This document shows, in pieces, positions 7,485-16,300 of a DNA stretch of 64,000 nt. A program made the position numbers and the translations under genes. Every line of letters begins with the position of its first letter. Position 1 is the stretch's first letter. The DNA comes from CAYZMS01 sp964479625 (GTDB taxonomy: Bacteria; Bacteroidota; Bacteroidia; Chitinophagales; Saprospiraceae), in the NCBI GenBank assembly GCA_964479625.1, contig CAYZMS010000002.1, positions 1 to 64,000 on the forward strand. The letters run 5' to 3'. Under the pieces are notes generated by a model. It was given only the letters and a program-made list of their open reading frames with translations. It ran no database searches and was not told where the DNA came from.

Positions 7485-8885
7485 ATGTCAAGAAGAGAGC
7501 GAAGTAAGCGTCGAATAGACTGGTTGACCTTTTCTACCTACCTCGGCTTAATAGTAATCGGGCTCCTAATGATTTATTCAGCAGAATATGACCCGGACAT
7601 TAGTGCCCCGCTATTGTCCACTTCTGCCGGCAAGCAGGCAATCTGGCTGGTCATGTCCCTTATCCTTATGGGAGTTGTATTTGTATTGGACTGGAAGCTG
7701 TGGCAGGTTTTATCCTATCCCATTTATTTCTTTACCCTGATCAGCCTGATTGCAGTATTATTATTCGGGACTACCATTAAGGGGGCTACCTCCTGGTTTA
7801 CCTTTGGAAGCGTTTCCATCCAGCCTTCGGAATTCGCCAAGTTTGGAACGGCCCTAGCCATAGCCGCCTTTTTGAGTTCTTATAACACCGATCTTTCGAA
7901 ACTGCGATTTCAGTTTTTCGGTTTTTTGCTTTTCCTGTTGCCTGCAACCCTTATTTTGCTACAGCCCGACGCAGGCTCCGCCCTGGTGTTTTTTTCTTTT
8001 TTGATCACCTTTTACCGGGCAGGCTTGAGTGGAGCTTACTATATAATTGGAGGGTTTACATTAACGACCTTACTACTGGGTATAATCTATTCCCCTTTAC
8101 TCCTTCTGGCAGCATTGTTAATATTAGCCAATATTATTCTGGTCCTAAATATCCGTAAGAATCGCTTGTTCTGGTTTGCTTCCATCGGCTTAGCATCCCT
8201 GGCAGGTATACTGCTTTTCCTGGATGGATGGGAGGTTCCTATACTGATTGGTTTCTCGGCTATTTTGGGTGCCCTTTACGTTTTTCAATGGATGCAGTCC
8301 GGTCCTCGCCTGATAGGTCTAATGAGCCTGATGATCGGTTTGGGGACTGCGCTAAGCTTCGGTGCCAACTTTGCGTTCAACAATATTTTGAAACCCCACC
8401 AGCAGGAACGTATCAACGTCTGGCTACGTCCACAAGAGTGCGACCCTCAGGGAGCCTTGTATAATGTATTGCAATCAAAAATGGCAATTAGCTCCGGGGG
8501 CTGGATGGGCTCTGGGTATTTGAAGGGGAAGATTACCCAGCTTAACTATGTTCCGGAGCAATCCACTGATTTTATTTTTTGCACTATTGGAGAACAACAG
8601 GGCTTCGTGGGTTCATTTATAATAATAGGGTTATTCCTGGTATTACTCTTCAGGATCATTACTATTGCGGAACGCCAACGTTCGAATTTCTCCAGGTACT
8701 ATGCATATGGGGTTGCCGGGATTTTATTCCTCCATTTCTTTATTAATATTGGAATGACAATGGGGCTGGCTCCTATAATCGGGATCCCCCTTCCATTCCT
8801 GAGCAAGGGCGGCTCTTCCCTGCTGGGATTTACCCTATTAATGAGCGTACTGCTCCATTTAGACCGCAACCGTTTCCGTATTTAA
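7485..8885 (+). CDS. rodA: Rod-shape SEDS glycosyltransferase RodA
   Basis: RodA polymerises lipid II into glycan strands together with a class B penicillin-binding protein, within the elongasome. The protein has many membrane segments and shows the SEDS marks: IQPSEFAKFG near residue 110, LQPDAGSALV near 163, and PEQSTDFIFCTIGEQQGF near 355, which carries the conserved Asp thought to be catalytic. The ending GIPLPFLSKGGSSLL is also typical. At 466 aa it is longer than the E. coli protein (about 370); the extra length is a central hydrophobic insertion near residues 185-270 that is common in Bacteroidota. It lies just before tgt (3-base gap), so these may be co-transcribed. The partner mrdA/pbp2 and mreBCD genes are not in the window. 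Confidence 0.93.
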   Translation: MSRRERSKRRIDWLTFSTYLGLIVIGLLMIYSAEYDPDISAPLLSTSAGKQAIWLVMSLILMGVVFVLDWKLWQVLSYPIYFFTLISLIAVLLFGTTIKGATSWFTFGSVSIQPSEFAKFGTALAIAAFLSSYNTDLSKLRFQFFGFLLFLLPATLILLQPDAGSALVFFSFLITFYRAGLSGAYYIIGGFTLTTLLLGIIYSPLLLLAALLILANIILVLNIRKNRLFWFASIGLASLAGILLFLDGWEVPILIGFSAILGALYVFQWMQSGPRLIGLMSLMIGLGTALSFGANFAFNNILKPHQQERINVWLRPQECDPQGALYNVLQSKMAISSGGWMGSGYLKGKITQLNYVPEQSTDFIFCTIGEQQGFVGSFIIIGLFLVLLFRIITIAERQRSNFSRYYAYGVAGILFLHFFINIGMTMGLAPIIGIPLPFLSKGGSSLLGFTLLMSVLLHLDRNRFRI

Positions 8886-8888
8886 CCT

Positions 8889-10022
8889 ATGTTTACATTT
8901 TCCATTGAATACCAGGACGAAAAATCTCAGGCCCGGGCAGGTCGAATAAAAACGGATCACGGAGAGATCAGTACGCCCATTTTTATGCCAGTGGGCACTG
9001 CCGGAACGGTAAAGGCCGTTCATCAACACGAGTTGAAAGAGGTGATCAATGCCCAGATCATTTTGGGTAATACCTATCACCTATATCTGCGCCCCGGCCT
9101 GGAGGTTTTGGAAAAAGCCGGAGGCCTCCACCGGTTTAATGGCTGGCAAGGCCCGATCTTAACAGATAGCGGAGGCTATCAGGTCTACTCCCTCAGCGAA
9201 AGTCGGAAGATCACAGAAGAAGGCGTAGAGTTTCGGTCTCACATAGATGGATCCACCCACTTCTTCAGCCCGGAGGGAGCCATTGATATTCAGCGAAAAA
9301 TCGGCGGAGACATCATAATGGCTTTCGATGAGTGTACGCCATATCCTTGTGAGTATTCCTATGCCAAAAACTCTATGGAACTCACCCACCGTTGGTTAGA
9401 GCGCTGTTGCACGCATTTCGACCACAGTGGGGCACTTTATGGGTACGAGCAAACGCTTTTCCCTATTGTCCAGGGGAGTACCTACCCCGACCTGCGGCAG
9501 CGTTCTGCAGAAATTATCGCAGGTTTTAACCGCCCGGCCAATGCCATCGGAGGGTTATCGGTAGGGGAGCCAGCAGAAGATATGTACGCCATGACCGATT
9601 TGGTATGTCAGATATTACCTGCAGATAGACCGCGATACCTAATGGGCGTGGGGACCCCGGTCAATATCCTGGAATGTATTGCACTGGGTGTTGACATGTT
9701 CGACTGTGTTCTTCCCACACGAAATGCCCGCCATGGAGTACTTTACACCTCGGAAGGCATCCTGAATATCCGAAATGCCAAGTGGAAAGAAGACCTTTCT
9801 CCCATTGACCCTAATGGCCCCTGCCCGACCAGCAGGTTTCATTCGAAAGCATATTTACGGCATCTGATCCACAGCAAAGAGATCCTGGGCGCACAGATCG
9901 CCAGCTTGCACAATCTCAGTTTTTATCTTTGGCTTGTAAGTGAAGCACGTCAGCATATCGCAGCAGGAAGTTTTCAAAAATGGAAAGACGGAATTGTTCC
10001 AAAACTGGATCGCCGTCTCTGA
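8889..10022 (+). CDS. tgt: Queuine/preQ1 tRNA-ribosyltransferase Tgt
   Basis: Tgt exchanges guanine 34 of GUN anticodons for the queuosine precursor preQ1. The 377-aa product has DSGGYQVYSLSESRK near residue 93, FDECTPYP near 144, GGLSVGEP near 219, MGVGTP near 254 and the catalytic GVDMFDCVLPTRNARHG near 266. The zinc site is unusual. In the region that normally reads C-x-C-x2-C (near residue 309), the first and third Cys are replaced by Gly and Ser; one Cys and the later His (SLHNLS) remain. I believe several Bacteroidota Tgt proteins also lack full zinc ligands, so it is probably still active. It starts 3 bases after rodA. Confidence 0.95.
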   Translation: MFTFSIEYQDEKSQARAGRIKTDHGEISTPIFMPVGTAGTVKAVHQHELKEVINAQIILGNTYHLYLRPGLEVLEKAGGLHRFNGWQGPILTDSGGYQVYSLSESRKITEEGVEFRSHIDGSTHFFSPEGAIDIQRKIGGDIIMAFDECTPYPCEYSYAKNSMELTHRWLERCCTHFDHSGALYGYEQTLFPIVQGSTYPDLRQRSAEIIAGFNRPANAIGGLSVGEPAEDMYAMTDLVCQILPADRPRYLMGVGTPVNILECIALGVDMFDCVLPTRNARHGVLYTSEGILNIRNAKWKEDLSPIDPNGPCPTSRFHSKAYLRHLIHSKEILGAQIASLHNLSFYLWLVSEARQHIAAGSFQKWKDGIVPKLDRRL

Positions 10023-10064
10023 CCAGGGTGTTACCTTTACTTTCCTAACGGACCTTAAATAAGC

Positions 10065-11153
10065 ATGCTAAAAAAACTGGACTGGTATATTATCAATAAA
10101 TTTCTGACCACTTTTTTCTTTGTAGTGCTCATCATTCTGATGGTGGCCTTTATTATCGACTTTGGAGAAAAGGTGGAGAAGTTTATTAAGGAACCCATTA
10201 CCAACCGGGAGATATGGTTGGAATACTACCCCAGTTTTTTACTGTTCATTGCCGGGATGCTCTGGCCCTTATTTACTCTAATTTCTGTTATTTTCTTCAC
10301 CTCCCGAATGGCTTCCAACTCCGAGATCATATCCATTTTCAATGCAGGAGTGAGTTATGTTCGGCTGATACGCCCTTACCTTGTAGCTGCTTTTTTTTTA
10401 TGCCTTTTGCATTTGCTGGGTAATCACTACCTGCTTCCCCTTAGTAACGGCACCATGCTAAATATCATTTATACCTATTTGGATAAAAATGAAGACAAGG
10501 GGCGCGACAAGGATGTTCATTTATTCGTGGCCCCAGACATGAAGGTGTTTGTGCGGTCTTACCGAAAGCAGGACAGTACAGCCCGGGATTTTCGGATTGA
10601 ATACTTTACCCGGGGAGAACTTGAAAAGGTAATTAAAGCCAACCGAGCCGAATGGGTAAAAGATTCCTCCAGCTGGAAATTGAGCAATTACGAAATTCGA
10701 ACATTCGATGGCTTGCAGGAATCCCTAGAACTGGAGATGGGTAAGGATACGACCTTTCAGCTGAATCTTAGTCCGAATGATTTTGTTGACTATTCTTCCC
10801 AACAAAGTATGATGACCACTCCGGAACTCCTAAAGCATATTGATTTGCTAAAAATACGGGGCTCCGGGAATCTGCGCAAATACAAATTGGAGCTGCAACG
10901 ACGAACTGCTGAACCCTTTACCATTATTATTCTAACCATTATCGGGCTTTCCATCGCATCCAGAAAAGTGCGGGGTGGAGTGGGCTTGCACCTTGCAATC
11001 GGAATAGGCCTTGGAGCCATTTTTATTTTTGTATCCCGCTTTGCAGTGGTCTTTGCTTCTGGTCAAAGTATTTCGGTTTTTATGGGAGTATGGCTTCCAA
11101 ATCTGATTTTTTCCATTGTTGCCGTCTTCCTTATTTCAAGAGCTCAAAAATAG
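10065..11153 (+). CDS. LptF/LptG-family lipopolysaccharide export permease
   Basis: LptF and LptG are the membrane parts of the LptB2FG ABC exporter that extracts LPS from the inner membrane. The 362-aa protein has the family layout: one TM segment near residues 12-30, two to three more to about residue 125, a periplasmic beta-jellyroll region (about 140-255) and three TM segments at the C-terminus. The start MLKKLDWYIINKFLTTFFF is characteristic of the YjgP/YjgQ family. Only one permease is present here; the partner permease is presumably elsewhere. I cannot tell LptF from LptG by reading. It follows tgt by 42 bases and could belong to the same transcript. Confidence 0.88.
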   Translation: MLKKLDWYIINKFLTTFFFVVLIILMVAFIIDFGEKVEKFIKEPITNREIWLEYYPSFLLFIAGMLWPLFTLISVIFFTSRMASNSEIISIFNAGVSYVRLIRPYLVAAFFLCLLHLLGNHYLLPLSNGTMLNIIYTYLDKNEDKGRDKDVHLFVAPDMKVFVRSYRKQDSTARDFRIEYFTRGELEKVIKANRAEWVKDSSSWKLSNYEIRTFDGLQESLELEMGKDTTFQLNLSPNDFVDYSSQQSMMTTPELLKHIDLLKIRGSGNLRKYKLELQRRTAEPFTIIILTIIGLSIASRKVRGGVGLHLAIGIGLGAIFIFVSRFAVVFASGQSISVFMGVWLPNLIFSIVAVFLISRAQK

Positions 11154-11575
11154 GGGCCTTGCCTTTCCACTCTCATCGTGTTTGCTGTTCAAATTTGCTT
11201 GTAAGGGCTCCAAAGCGACCAAGAGGTATGAAATCTTGAGTCCAAAATCAGAAATGCACTTTTTAAGACCAGGTTTTTCCCGCCTTGCTGGCTACTCAAT
11301 TTCCCGTATCTCCTGTATTTACTGGCTTCCAAGAGCATTCTTTCTTAAAGAGAGAGTAAAGAATTTGCCAAACTTTCATTTTTTTCTGAAAATAAAGAAA
11401 TTTTTGTACCCGTTAAAATAGTATCAAATACCTGTAAATCAACCTACTAAATCAATGTCTATACATCTATGTATCTCTGATTTCAGACAATTCTGAGCGG
11501 ATCCCAGGTAAATGCTTGAATTTTGTTGACTAATTGCCTAATTTTGCTTCAACGAAATGAAGAAAACTTAAACGA
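11154..11575. other. Intergenic region before the ECF sigma gene
   Basis: 422 bases, AT-rich. An open frame at 11116-11421 has no recognisable similarity, overlaps the permease end and has odd composition, so I do not call it. The only supported element is the promoter at 11516-11546. Confidence 0.5.
11516..11546 (+). promoter_or_regulatory. Bacteroidota promoter for the ECF sigma gene
   Basis: TTG (11516-11518) and TAATTTTG (11539-11546) are separated by 20 bases, matching the -33 TTG / -7 TAnnTTTG arrangement. The -7 box ends 29 bases before the coding start. This indicates transcription by the housekeeping sigma factor, not by the ECF factor itself. Confidence 0.55.
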
Positions 11576-12121
11576 ATGCACAAGATGATGTCTCAATTGG
11601 AATTTCATGACCGCTTCGACCAAATGTCGTCTCTCCTACACGCATTTGCCTACAACCTGACAAAAAATGGTGAGGATGCCAAGGATCTTTTCCAGGAGAC
11701 TGCTTTTCGGGCATTGACGAACAGAGATAAATTTCGCCCGGGGACAAACTTTAAAGCCTGGTTGTTCACCATTATGAAGAACATCTTCATTAACAACTAC
11801 CGCAAAAAGACCAAGGTGAATACGATTATGGACTCTACCGAGAACCTTTATTACATAAATTCCGGAAGCACGGTGATCAAAAACGATGCCGAATCGAACA
11901 TCATGATGGATGAGCTTGTCAATATGGTCGAAGAACTGGACGACAGTATAAAAATCCCTTTCTTGATGCATTATCAGGGATTCAAGTACCAGGAAATTGC
12001 CGATAATCTTGAGCTACCCCTGGGAACGGTAAAGAGTCGTATTTTCTTTGCCCGAAAAGAACTCAAGGAAACCATTAAGAATCGGTATCGTAGTATTGCG
12101 CTCGCACGAGGAAAATTCTAA
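11576..12121 (+). CDS. ECF-type RNA polymerase sigma factor
   Basis: The 181-aa protein has only the two core sigma domains. Region 2 spans about residues 10-80 and includes NGEDAKDLFQETAFRAL and FKAWLFTIMKNIFINNYRK, the -10-binding and core-binding helices. Region 4 spans about 120-170 with FLMHYQGFKYQEIADNLELP and GTVKSRIFFARKELKE as the helix-turn-helix. No transmembrane anti-sigma gene or carboxy-terminal extension is present. It ends 2 bases before the thiol peroxidase gene, so the two are almost surely co-transcribed. That context suggests an oxidative-stress link, but this is inference. Start ATG 11576 is the first in the frame; a second Met lies at codon 4. Confidence 0.92.
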   Translation: MHKMMSQLEFHDRFDQMSSLLHAFAYNLTKNGEDAKDLFQETAFRALTNRDKFRPGTNFKAWLFTIMKNIFINNYRKKTKVNTIMDSTENLYYINSGSTVIKNDAESNIMMDELVNMVEELDDSIKIPFLMHYQGFKYQEIADNLELPLGTVKSRIFFARKELKETIKNRYRSIALARGKF

Positions 12122-12123
12122 AA

Positions 12124-12591
12124 ATGACCTCATTAGAAAAAGGTGATCCGGCTCCCGATTTTCAAGGAGTCGATCAAAACGGAAACCCTGTAAAATACGG
12201 TGACTTCAAAGGAAAGCGTCTTATCCTTTACTTCTACCCAAAAGATGATACGCCCGGATGTACAGCCGAAGCTTGTAACCTCAGAGATAATTATCAGGAA
12301 TTACTGGATCGCGGTTTCTCCGTAGTAGGGGTAAGCCCCGATTCGCCGGAGAAACACCAAAAGTTCATAAGCAAGTACGAACTCCCATTCCCATTAATCG
12401 CCGATACGGAAAAAGAGGTTTTAAAAGCCTATGGTGTTTGGGGAGAGAAAAAGATGTACGGTAGAGCCTACGATGGTGTATTTCGAACTACCTTCGTGAT
12501 CTCGAAAGAAGGAACTATTGAAGCCGTTTTCAAAAAAGTGAAAACTAAAGATCATACTGCTCAAATATTGGATGCCCTAACTGCTGAGTAA
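12124..12591 (+). CDS. bcp: Thioredoxin-dependent thiol peroxidase (Bcp/PrxQ)
   Basis: The 155-aa peroxiredoxin reduces hydroperoxides with electrons from thioredoxin. The N-terminal GDPAPDF block and the YPKDDTPGCTAEACNLRD segment are diagnostic: the peroxidatic Cys lies in TPGCT near residue 45 and the resolving Cys five residues later (C-x4-C), as in atypical 2-Cys PrxQ. The late Arg in RTTFVIS is also present. The length equals that of the family. It follows the ECF sigma gene by 2 bases and is closed by a strong hairpin at 12716-12762. Confidence 0.95.
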   Translation: MTSLEKGDPAPDFQGVDQNGNPVKYGDFKGKRLILYFYPKDDTPGCTAEACNLRDNYQELLDRGFSVVGVSPDSPEKHQKFISKYELPFPLIADTEKEVLKAYGVWGEKKMYGRAYDGVFRTTFVISKEGTIEAVFKKVKTKDHTAQILDALTAE

Positions 12592-12715
12592 ATTGTAGCG
12601 GTCCACAAACCTGGGAGGTAAGATAAAGCGGTAAATATTTTAAGTTTGGCAAGCAGGCTGTTTTAAATTACCAGTTGTCTGCCTTCTTTTAGACCAGATA
12701 AAAGAAAATTTAAAT

Positions 12716-12762
12716 GGGTGTATCAGAACGTTAAAGGCGTTTCGATATACCCTTCTTTTTTT
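12716..12762. terminator. Bidirectional terminator between bcp and porZ
   Basis: A 15-bp stem (12716-12730 with 12738-12752, one mismatch and two G-U pairs) with a 7-base loop, followed on the + strand by TTCTTTTTTT. On the minus strand it starts right after the porZ stop codon and is followed by a T-rich segment, so it can serve both convergent genes. Confidence 0.8.
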
Positions 12763-15112
12763 ATCTAATGAAAACGATCCGACCGGTAGCATTATCAGGA
12801 TTATTAAAGCCGGAAACAGTTGGGTCGCTGGAACTAAAGATCAGGTATACTCCGGTATTTGCTCTGCGCCCATTGTAATCTTGCCCATTCCAAATAGCCT
12901 GTCCTCCTAGTGCTTCCGTTTCAAAAACAAGCCGACCATTAATATCCGTTATCTTGACGGTAGCATTACGGGCAAGACCCCGAATGGCTATCGGGCCATT
13001 GTAATCAGGCGGTACCGGGTTGGGATACACCTCCAGTTCCTCGCGATGAGTCTGTCCTCCTTCTACCGCATCATATTGTAGAGATACAATGCCCTTGGCC
13101 GTTCCAACAAAAACCTCTCCTGTTGTATTATTCACCGCAACAGAGCGAACATCGTTGTTCGGGAGCGGAGAGTCAGCTGTAGAAAACCGCGCTAGTTGAT
13201 CAATGCCGCTTGGTGAAAATAGAAAAAGGCCGTTGCGGGTTCCTACCCATTTCCTGTTAGCTCCATCTACCGCAATACTTTGTACATTTTCATCGCTTAA
13301 TAAAAAGCCGTCAAACTCATCCTGATTTATAATTCGGCGAGTCCCCTGACAATTTTGATCGAAGGCAGCGGAGCCACATTCAAATATGATCACTCCTTCA
13401 GCAGTTCCTACCCAAACATCACCGTTGAGATCCACTGTTACGCAGTTGGTCTGATTGGTAGGTAATACACTATTGCCTGTTCGGAAAATTCGACACCGGT
13501 CATCGGCATTATTATCTAGCTCGCCTTCATCGAAAAGTACTACTCCCGTGGAGCTGGAATTACTGATAATCCATTTGAACCCAGAAGGATCAATGGCCAT
13601 TTGGTGCAACTGGGTTTCACCGCAGGAAGGGCGAAAACTCTGCCAGTTACCATCCGCTCTTAATACCGATAGGGGCCGCTCTGCAAAATGATTGGAGATC
13701 CAAAGGTTTTTATCTTGGTCGAAGGCGAGGCCGGAGACGCGTGTCCGGTTGGGATCGCCCACTGCATTATTCAAACTGGAATTCTTTTCATTATAGAGGG
13801 TTAACAAATCTCCATCTACTTCGATCAACCCTTCTATAAAACTTCCCGCATAAACCTTTCCATTATCCGGATGAACTGCTACAGAAAGAAAGTCATATAA
13901 GTCATCTCCAGTACTTATAGGATCTTCTCCTTTCAGTTCCTCCCGCGTATTCCGGTTGTAGATAGTCCATTGCCCATCAATGAGCGAATAAAATCCATGA
14001 TCGAGAAAGGTATAACTAAACACCTGATCCACATCTCCTGAGGCTACCCACAGTTGATCATTGGCAAGGGTAAGGGACCGGTTTCGATCTGAGTAGGGCG
14101 CATTAAAAGTAATGACCTCACAGTTCTGGTCATCCATTCTGTTTAGCACCCGAATACCCCTGAATTCATCTCCCAGCCAAATACGCCCATTTTCATCTTC
14201 AAGCCCGTATCGAACTTTCCCCAGACAGCCCGGGGGGATCAAATTTGGCTCCTTATCTGCCCCGAGGGTAAATACCGCCTGATCATCACAACTGCCTCCT
14301 TCACAAAGAAAGCCCGCAAGTAATTGACTGACTCCCGCTGAAAGATACCTGGCCTGTCGACCCTCTGCTGGCAGGATCAACTGTACGCCCTCGTCCCCTA
14401 AGCTGTAAATGTCGTTATTCTGATCAAAATATAACGCTCCCTGAAAAACAGCAAGCGTGCTGCTGAAATACGCTGGCTCCAGCCCAAGCTCCGGGCCGAG
14501 TAATTCCCAATTCGAAAAGTTCTCGGGAATCGCGCTATCGGCAGGCAAACGAAAGATGCCCTCATCTGTAGCTGCATAGATCTGGGATTCAAAGAAAGCG
14601 ACCGCAAATATATCGGTATTGGTAAAAGTTGTAAAGCTGAATTCTCCTTTTCTAATATTTAACCTCGAAACTCCAAAGCTGGCAGCTATCAAGATGGTAG
14701 AATCCGATTCTACCGCCAGGTCGTAGATTACTTTTTCTCCAACAAATGCATCAAAGTTGGCGATTTGGTTCAGGGTACGGACCTGCCCCGAAGCATCCCG
14801 CAAATCAATAACTGCATTCTCATAGGTTACCACTAAAACCTGTGATCCCGGCACCCATTTTACCAGGCTGGGATTAACGCCGCTAAAGCCGTCGTTTGGC
14901 CCCAAAAAGGTAACGGCCCTGTCGACCTTATCGATCTGAACAAGACCTCCGTCAGTAGCGTAAATGACCGCTTCATCATTCTGTGTTACATAGGGTCCGT
15001 TAGAATAAGGAAGGTGCTGCCGCCATTGGCCAATGGTAAGGCTGGTGGTGTCTTGTGCAAAAGAGGAGATGGCCAGGATAGTGGATAAAAAAATTATAGA
15101 GCTGATCTTCAT
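12761..15112 (-). CDS. porZ: Type IX secretion protein PorZ (beta-propeller protein with sorting domain)
   Basis: PorZ sits on the cell surface as part of the T9SS attachment complex that anchors cargo to A-LPS. I place the start at ATG 15112, where a clean signal peptide begins (MKISSIIFLSTILAISSFAQ); an upstream in-frame extension to 15172 reads as non-coding. The mature protein opens with IGQWRQHLPYSNGPYVTQN, the PorZ N-terminal propeller start, and then shows many two-component-regulator-type propeller repeats (for example ENGRIWLGDEFRGI, NRKWVGTRNGLFLF, GEVFVGTAKGIVSL). The last 90 residues are a type A sorting domain: VYPNPVPPDYNGPI, NATVKITDINGRLVF and NTGVYL. At about 783 aa the length fits. 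The gene is alone on its strand, 40 bases downstream of a glycosyltransferase gene. Confidence 0.88.
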   Translation of the reverse strand: MKISSIIFLSTILAISSFAQDTTSLTIGQWRQHLPYSNGPYVTQNDEAVIYATDGGLVQIDKVDRAVTFLGPNDGFSGVNPSLVKWVPGSQVLVVTYENAVIDLRDASGQVRTLNQIANFDAFVGEKVIYDLAVESDSTILIAASFGVSRLNIRKGEFSFTTFTNTDIFAVAFFESQIYAATDEGIFRLPADSAIPENFSNWELLGPELGLEPAYFSSTLAVFQGALYFDQNNDIYSLGDEGVQLILPAEGRQARYLSAGVSQLLAGFLCEGGSCDDQAVFTLGADKEPNLIPPGCLGKVRYGLEDENGRIWLGDEFRGIRVLNRMDDQNCEVITFNAPYSDRNRSLTLANDQLWVASGDVDQVFSYTFLDHGFYSLIDGQWTIYNRNTREELKGEDPISTGDDLYDFLSVAVHPDNGKVYAGSFIEGLIEVDGDLLTLYNEKNSSLNNAVGDPNRTRVSGLAFDQDKNLWISNHFAERPLSVLRADGNWQSFRPSCGETQLHQMAIDPSGFKWIISNSSSTGVVLFDEGELDNNADDRCRIFRTGNSVLPTNQTNCVTVDLNGDVWVGTAEGVIIFECGSAAFDQNCQGTRRIINQDEFDGFLLSDENVQSIAVDGANRKWVGTRNGLFLFSPSGIDQLARFSTADSPLPNNDVRSVAVNNTTGEVFVGTAKGIVSLQYDAVEGGQTHREELEVYPNPVPPDYNGPIAIRGLARNATVKITDINGRLVFETEALGGQAIWNGQDYNGRRANTGVYLIFSSSDPTVSGFNNPDNATGRIVFIR

Positions 15113-15152
15113 AGTAGAACTACTAATTGGCTTTTGTACATAACTCTTATTC

Positions 15153-16289
15153 TTAGTTCGTATTTTCCACACTTGCCTTCAAATGCAAAAACAGCTCCCG
15201 GGCGGCATTTTCCCAACTAAACTGCCGGGCGCGTTCCTTCCCTTTGGTGATCATTGCCCTGCGTAGGTTGGGCTCGGCCCATAACCGCTGCATACCTCCT
15301 GCTATAGACGCCACGTTACTTGGGTCAACCAATAAGCCGGCCTCCCCTGCCACCTCTGGCATGGAGGCAACATCAGAGGTCAAAACCGGCACCCCTGCCC
15401 GCATTGCTTCCAAAATAGGTAATCCAAAGCCCTCGAATAGGGAAACATAGGTCAACGCCAGGGCTCCACCCAAAACTTCATGTAGGTCACCTTCCTCTAA
15501 ATACCCTAAAAAGAGAATATCTGCTTTATATGGAGAATCTGCTACCGCTTTCTGAATAGCAGAGGACTGCCAGGCCATCCGACCACCGATCAGCAATTGT
15601 ACCGGTGCGGCTGTTTGCGATTTAAAATGATCGAATGCCTGAACCAAACGCTCAACGTTTTTCCTGGGATGTAAGGCCCCAAGGTAAAAGAAATACTCCT
15701 TCCCTTTGGAGAATCGACTTCGAACCGAAACGCGTTCCTTCTCACTGAGTTCCCGAAAGCCCGCACGTGCAGCATTGTGCACCGTGAATAACTTTTCCGC
15801 TCCGATACCATATTTCTCCTGTATATCTTTCTTTACAAAATCGGATACACAGGCTACTCGCTCTGCCCGATCCAGGTATTTTGGCACAAAAAAATCGTAA
15901 TATCGCCTAACCAAACCTGGGATCTGGCCTGGATAATGCAGGTGAGCCAAGTCGTGAGTTACCATCAAAGTAGGAGTCTTGGCTTTTAAGCTGCAATAAC
16001 CATCGGGAGAGAAAAAAACATCCGCCTTGATGCGCTTTAATGCGCGGGGTACCGTCTGCTCAAACCACCAGTACCAAAGCAGTGGATGACGGGAAGGCGG
16101 TGGCAAGACCAATGGCTCCACCCGCTCTGTAAAAATGAACTTTTCGTCGTAGGGCCGGTCAAAAAAGAAAAAAAATTGGTGGGCTGAGGGTTCCAGATCT
16201 ACCATTCGGCGCAATACTTCGTAAGAATACCAGCCTAGGCCTTCCAATTTATCCTTCAACAATAAGCGGGCGTTGACCGCAATTCGCAT
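15153..16289 (-). CDS. Family 1 (GT4-type) glycosyltransferase
   Basis: The 378-aa enzyme has the GT-B fold. N-terminal features are MRIAVNARLLLKDKLEGLGWY and the acceptor half with VTHDLAHLHYPGQI near residue 110. The C-terminal nucleotide-sugar half contains YFFYLGALHPRKNVERLVQAF near 197 and the E-x7-E signature FEGFGLPILEAMRAGVPVLTS near 285. No signal peptide or membrane segment is present. It probably transfers a sugar to a surface polysaccharide or LPS, but the substrate cannot be read from sequence. It lies 11 bases from the helicase gene upstream and 40 from porZ downstream, with no other polysaccharide genes around. Confidence 0.9.
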   Translation of the reverse strand: MRIAVNARLLLKDKLEGLGWYSYEVLRRMVDLEPSAHQFFFFFDRPYDEKFIFTERVEPLVLPPPSRHPLLWYWWFEQTVPRALKRIKADVFFSPDGYCSLKAKTPTLMVTHDLAHLHYPGQIPGLVRRYYDFFVPKYLDRAERVACVSDFVKKDIQEKYGIGAEKLFTVHNAARAGFRELSEKERVSVRSRFSKGKEYFFYLGALHPRKNVERLVQAFDHFKSQTAAPVQLLIGGRMAWQSSAIQKAVADSPYKADILFLGYLEEGDLHEVLGGALALTYVSLFEGFGLPILEAMRAGVPVLTSDVASMPEVAGEAGLLVDPSNVASIAGGMQRLWAEPNLRRAMITKGKERARQFSWENAARELFLHLKASVENTN

Positions 16290-16300
16290 TCTTCCGTTTT

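Noticed and set aside
11116..11421. 101-codon open frame after the LptF/G gene
   Set aside because: It overlaps the permease end, has erratic composition, no similarity, and no start signal; the region reads as intergenic.
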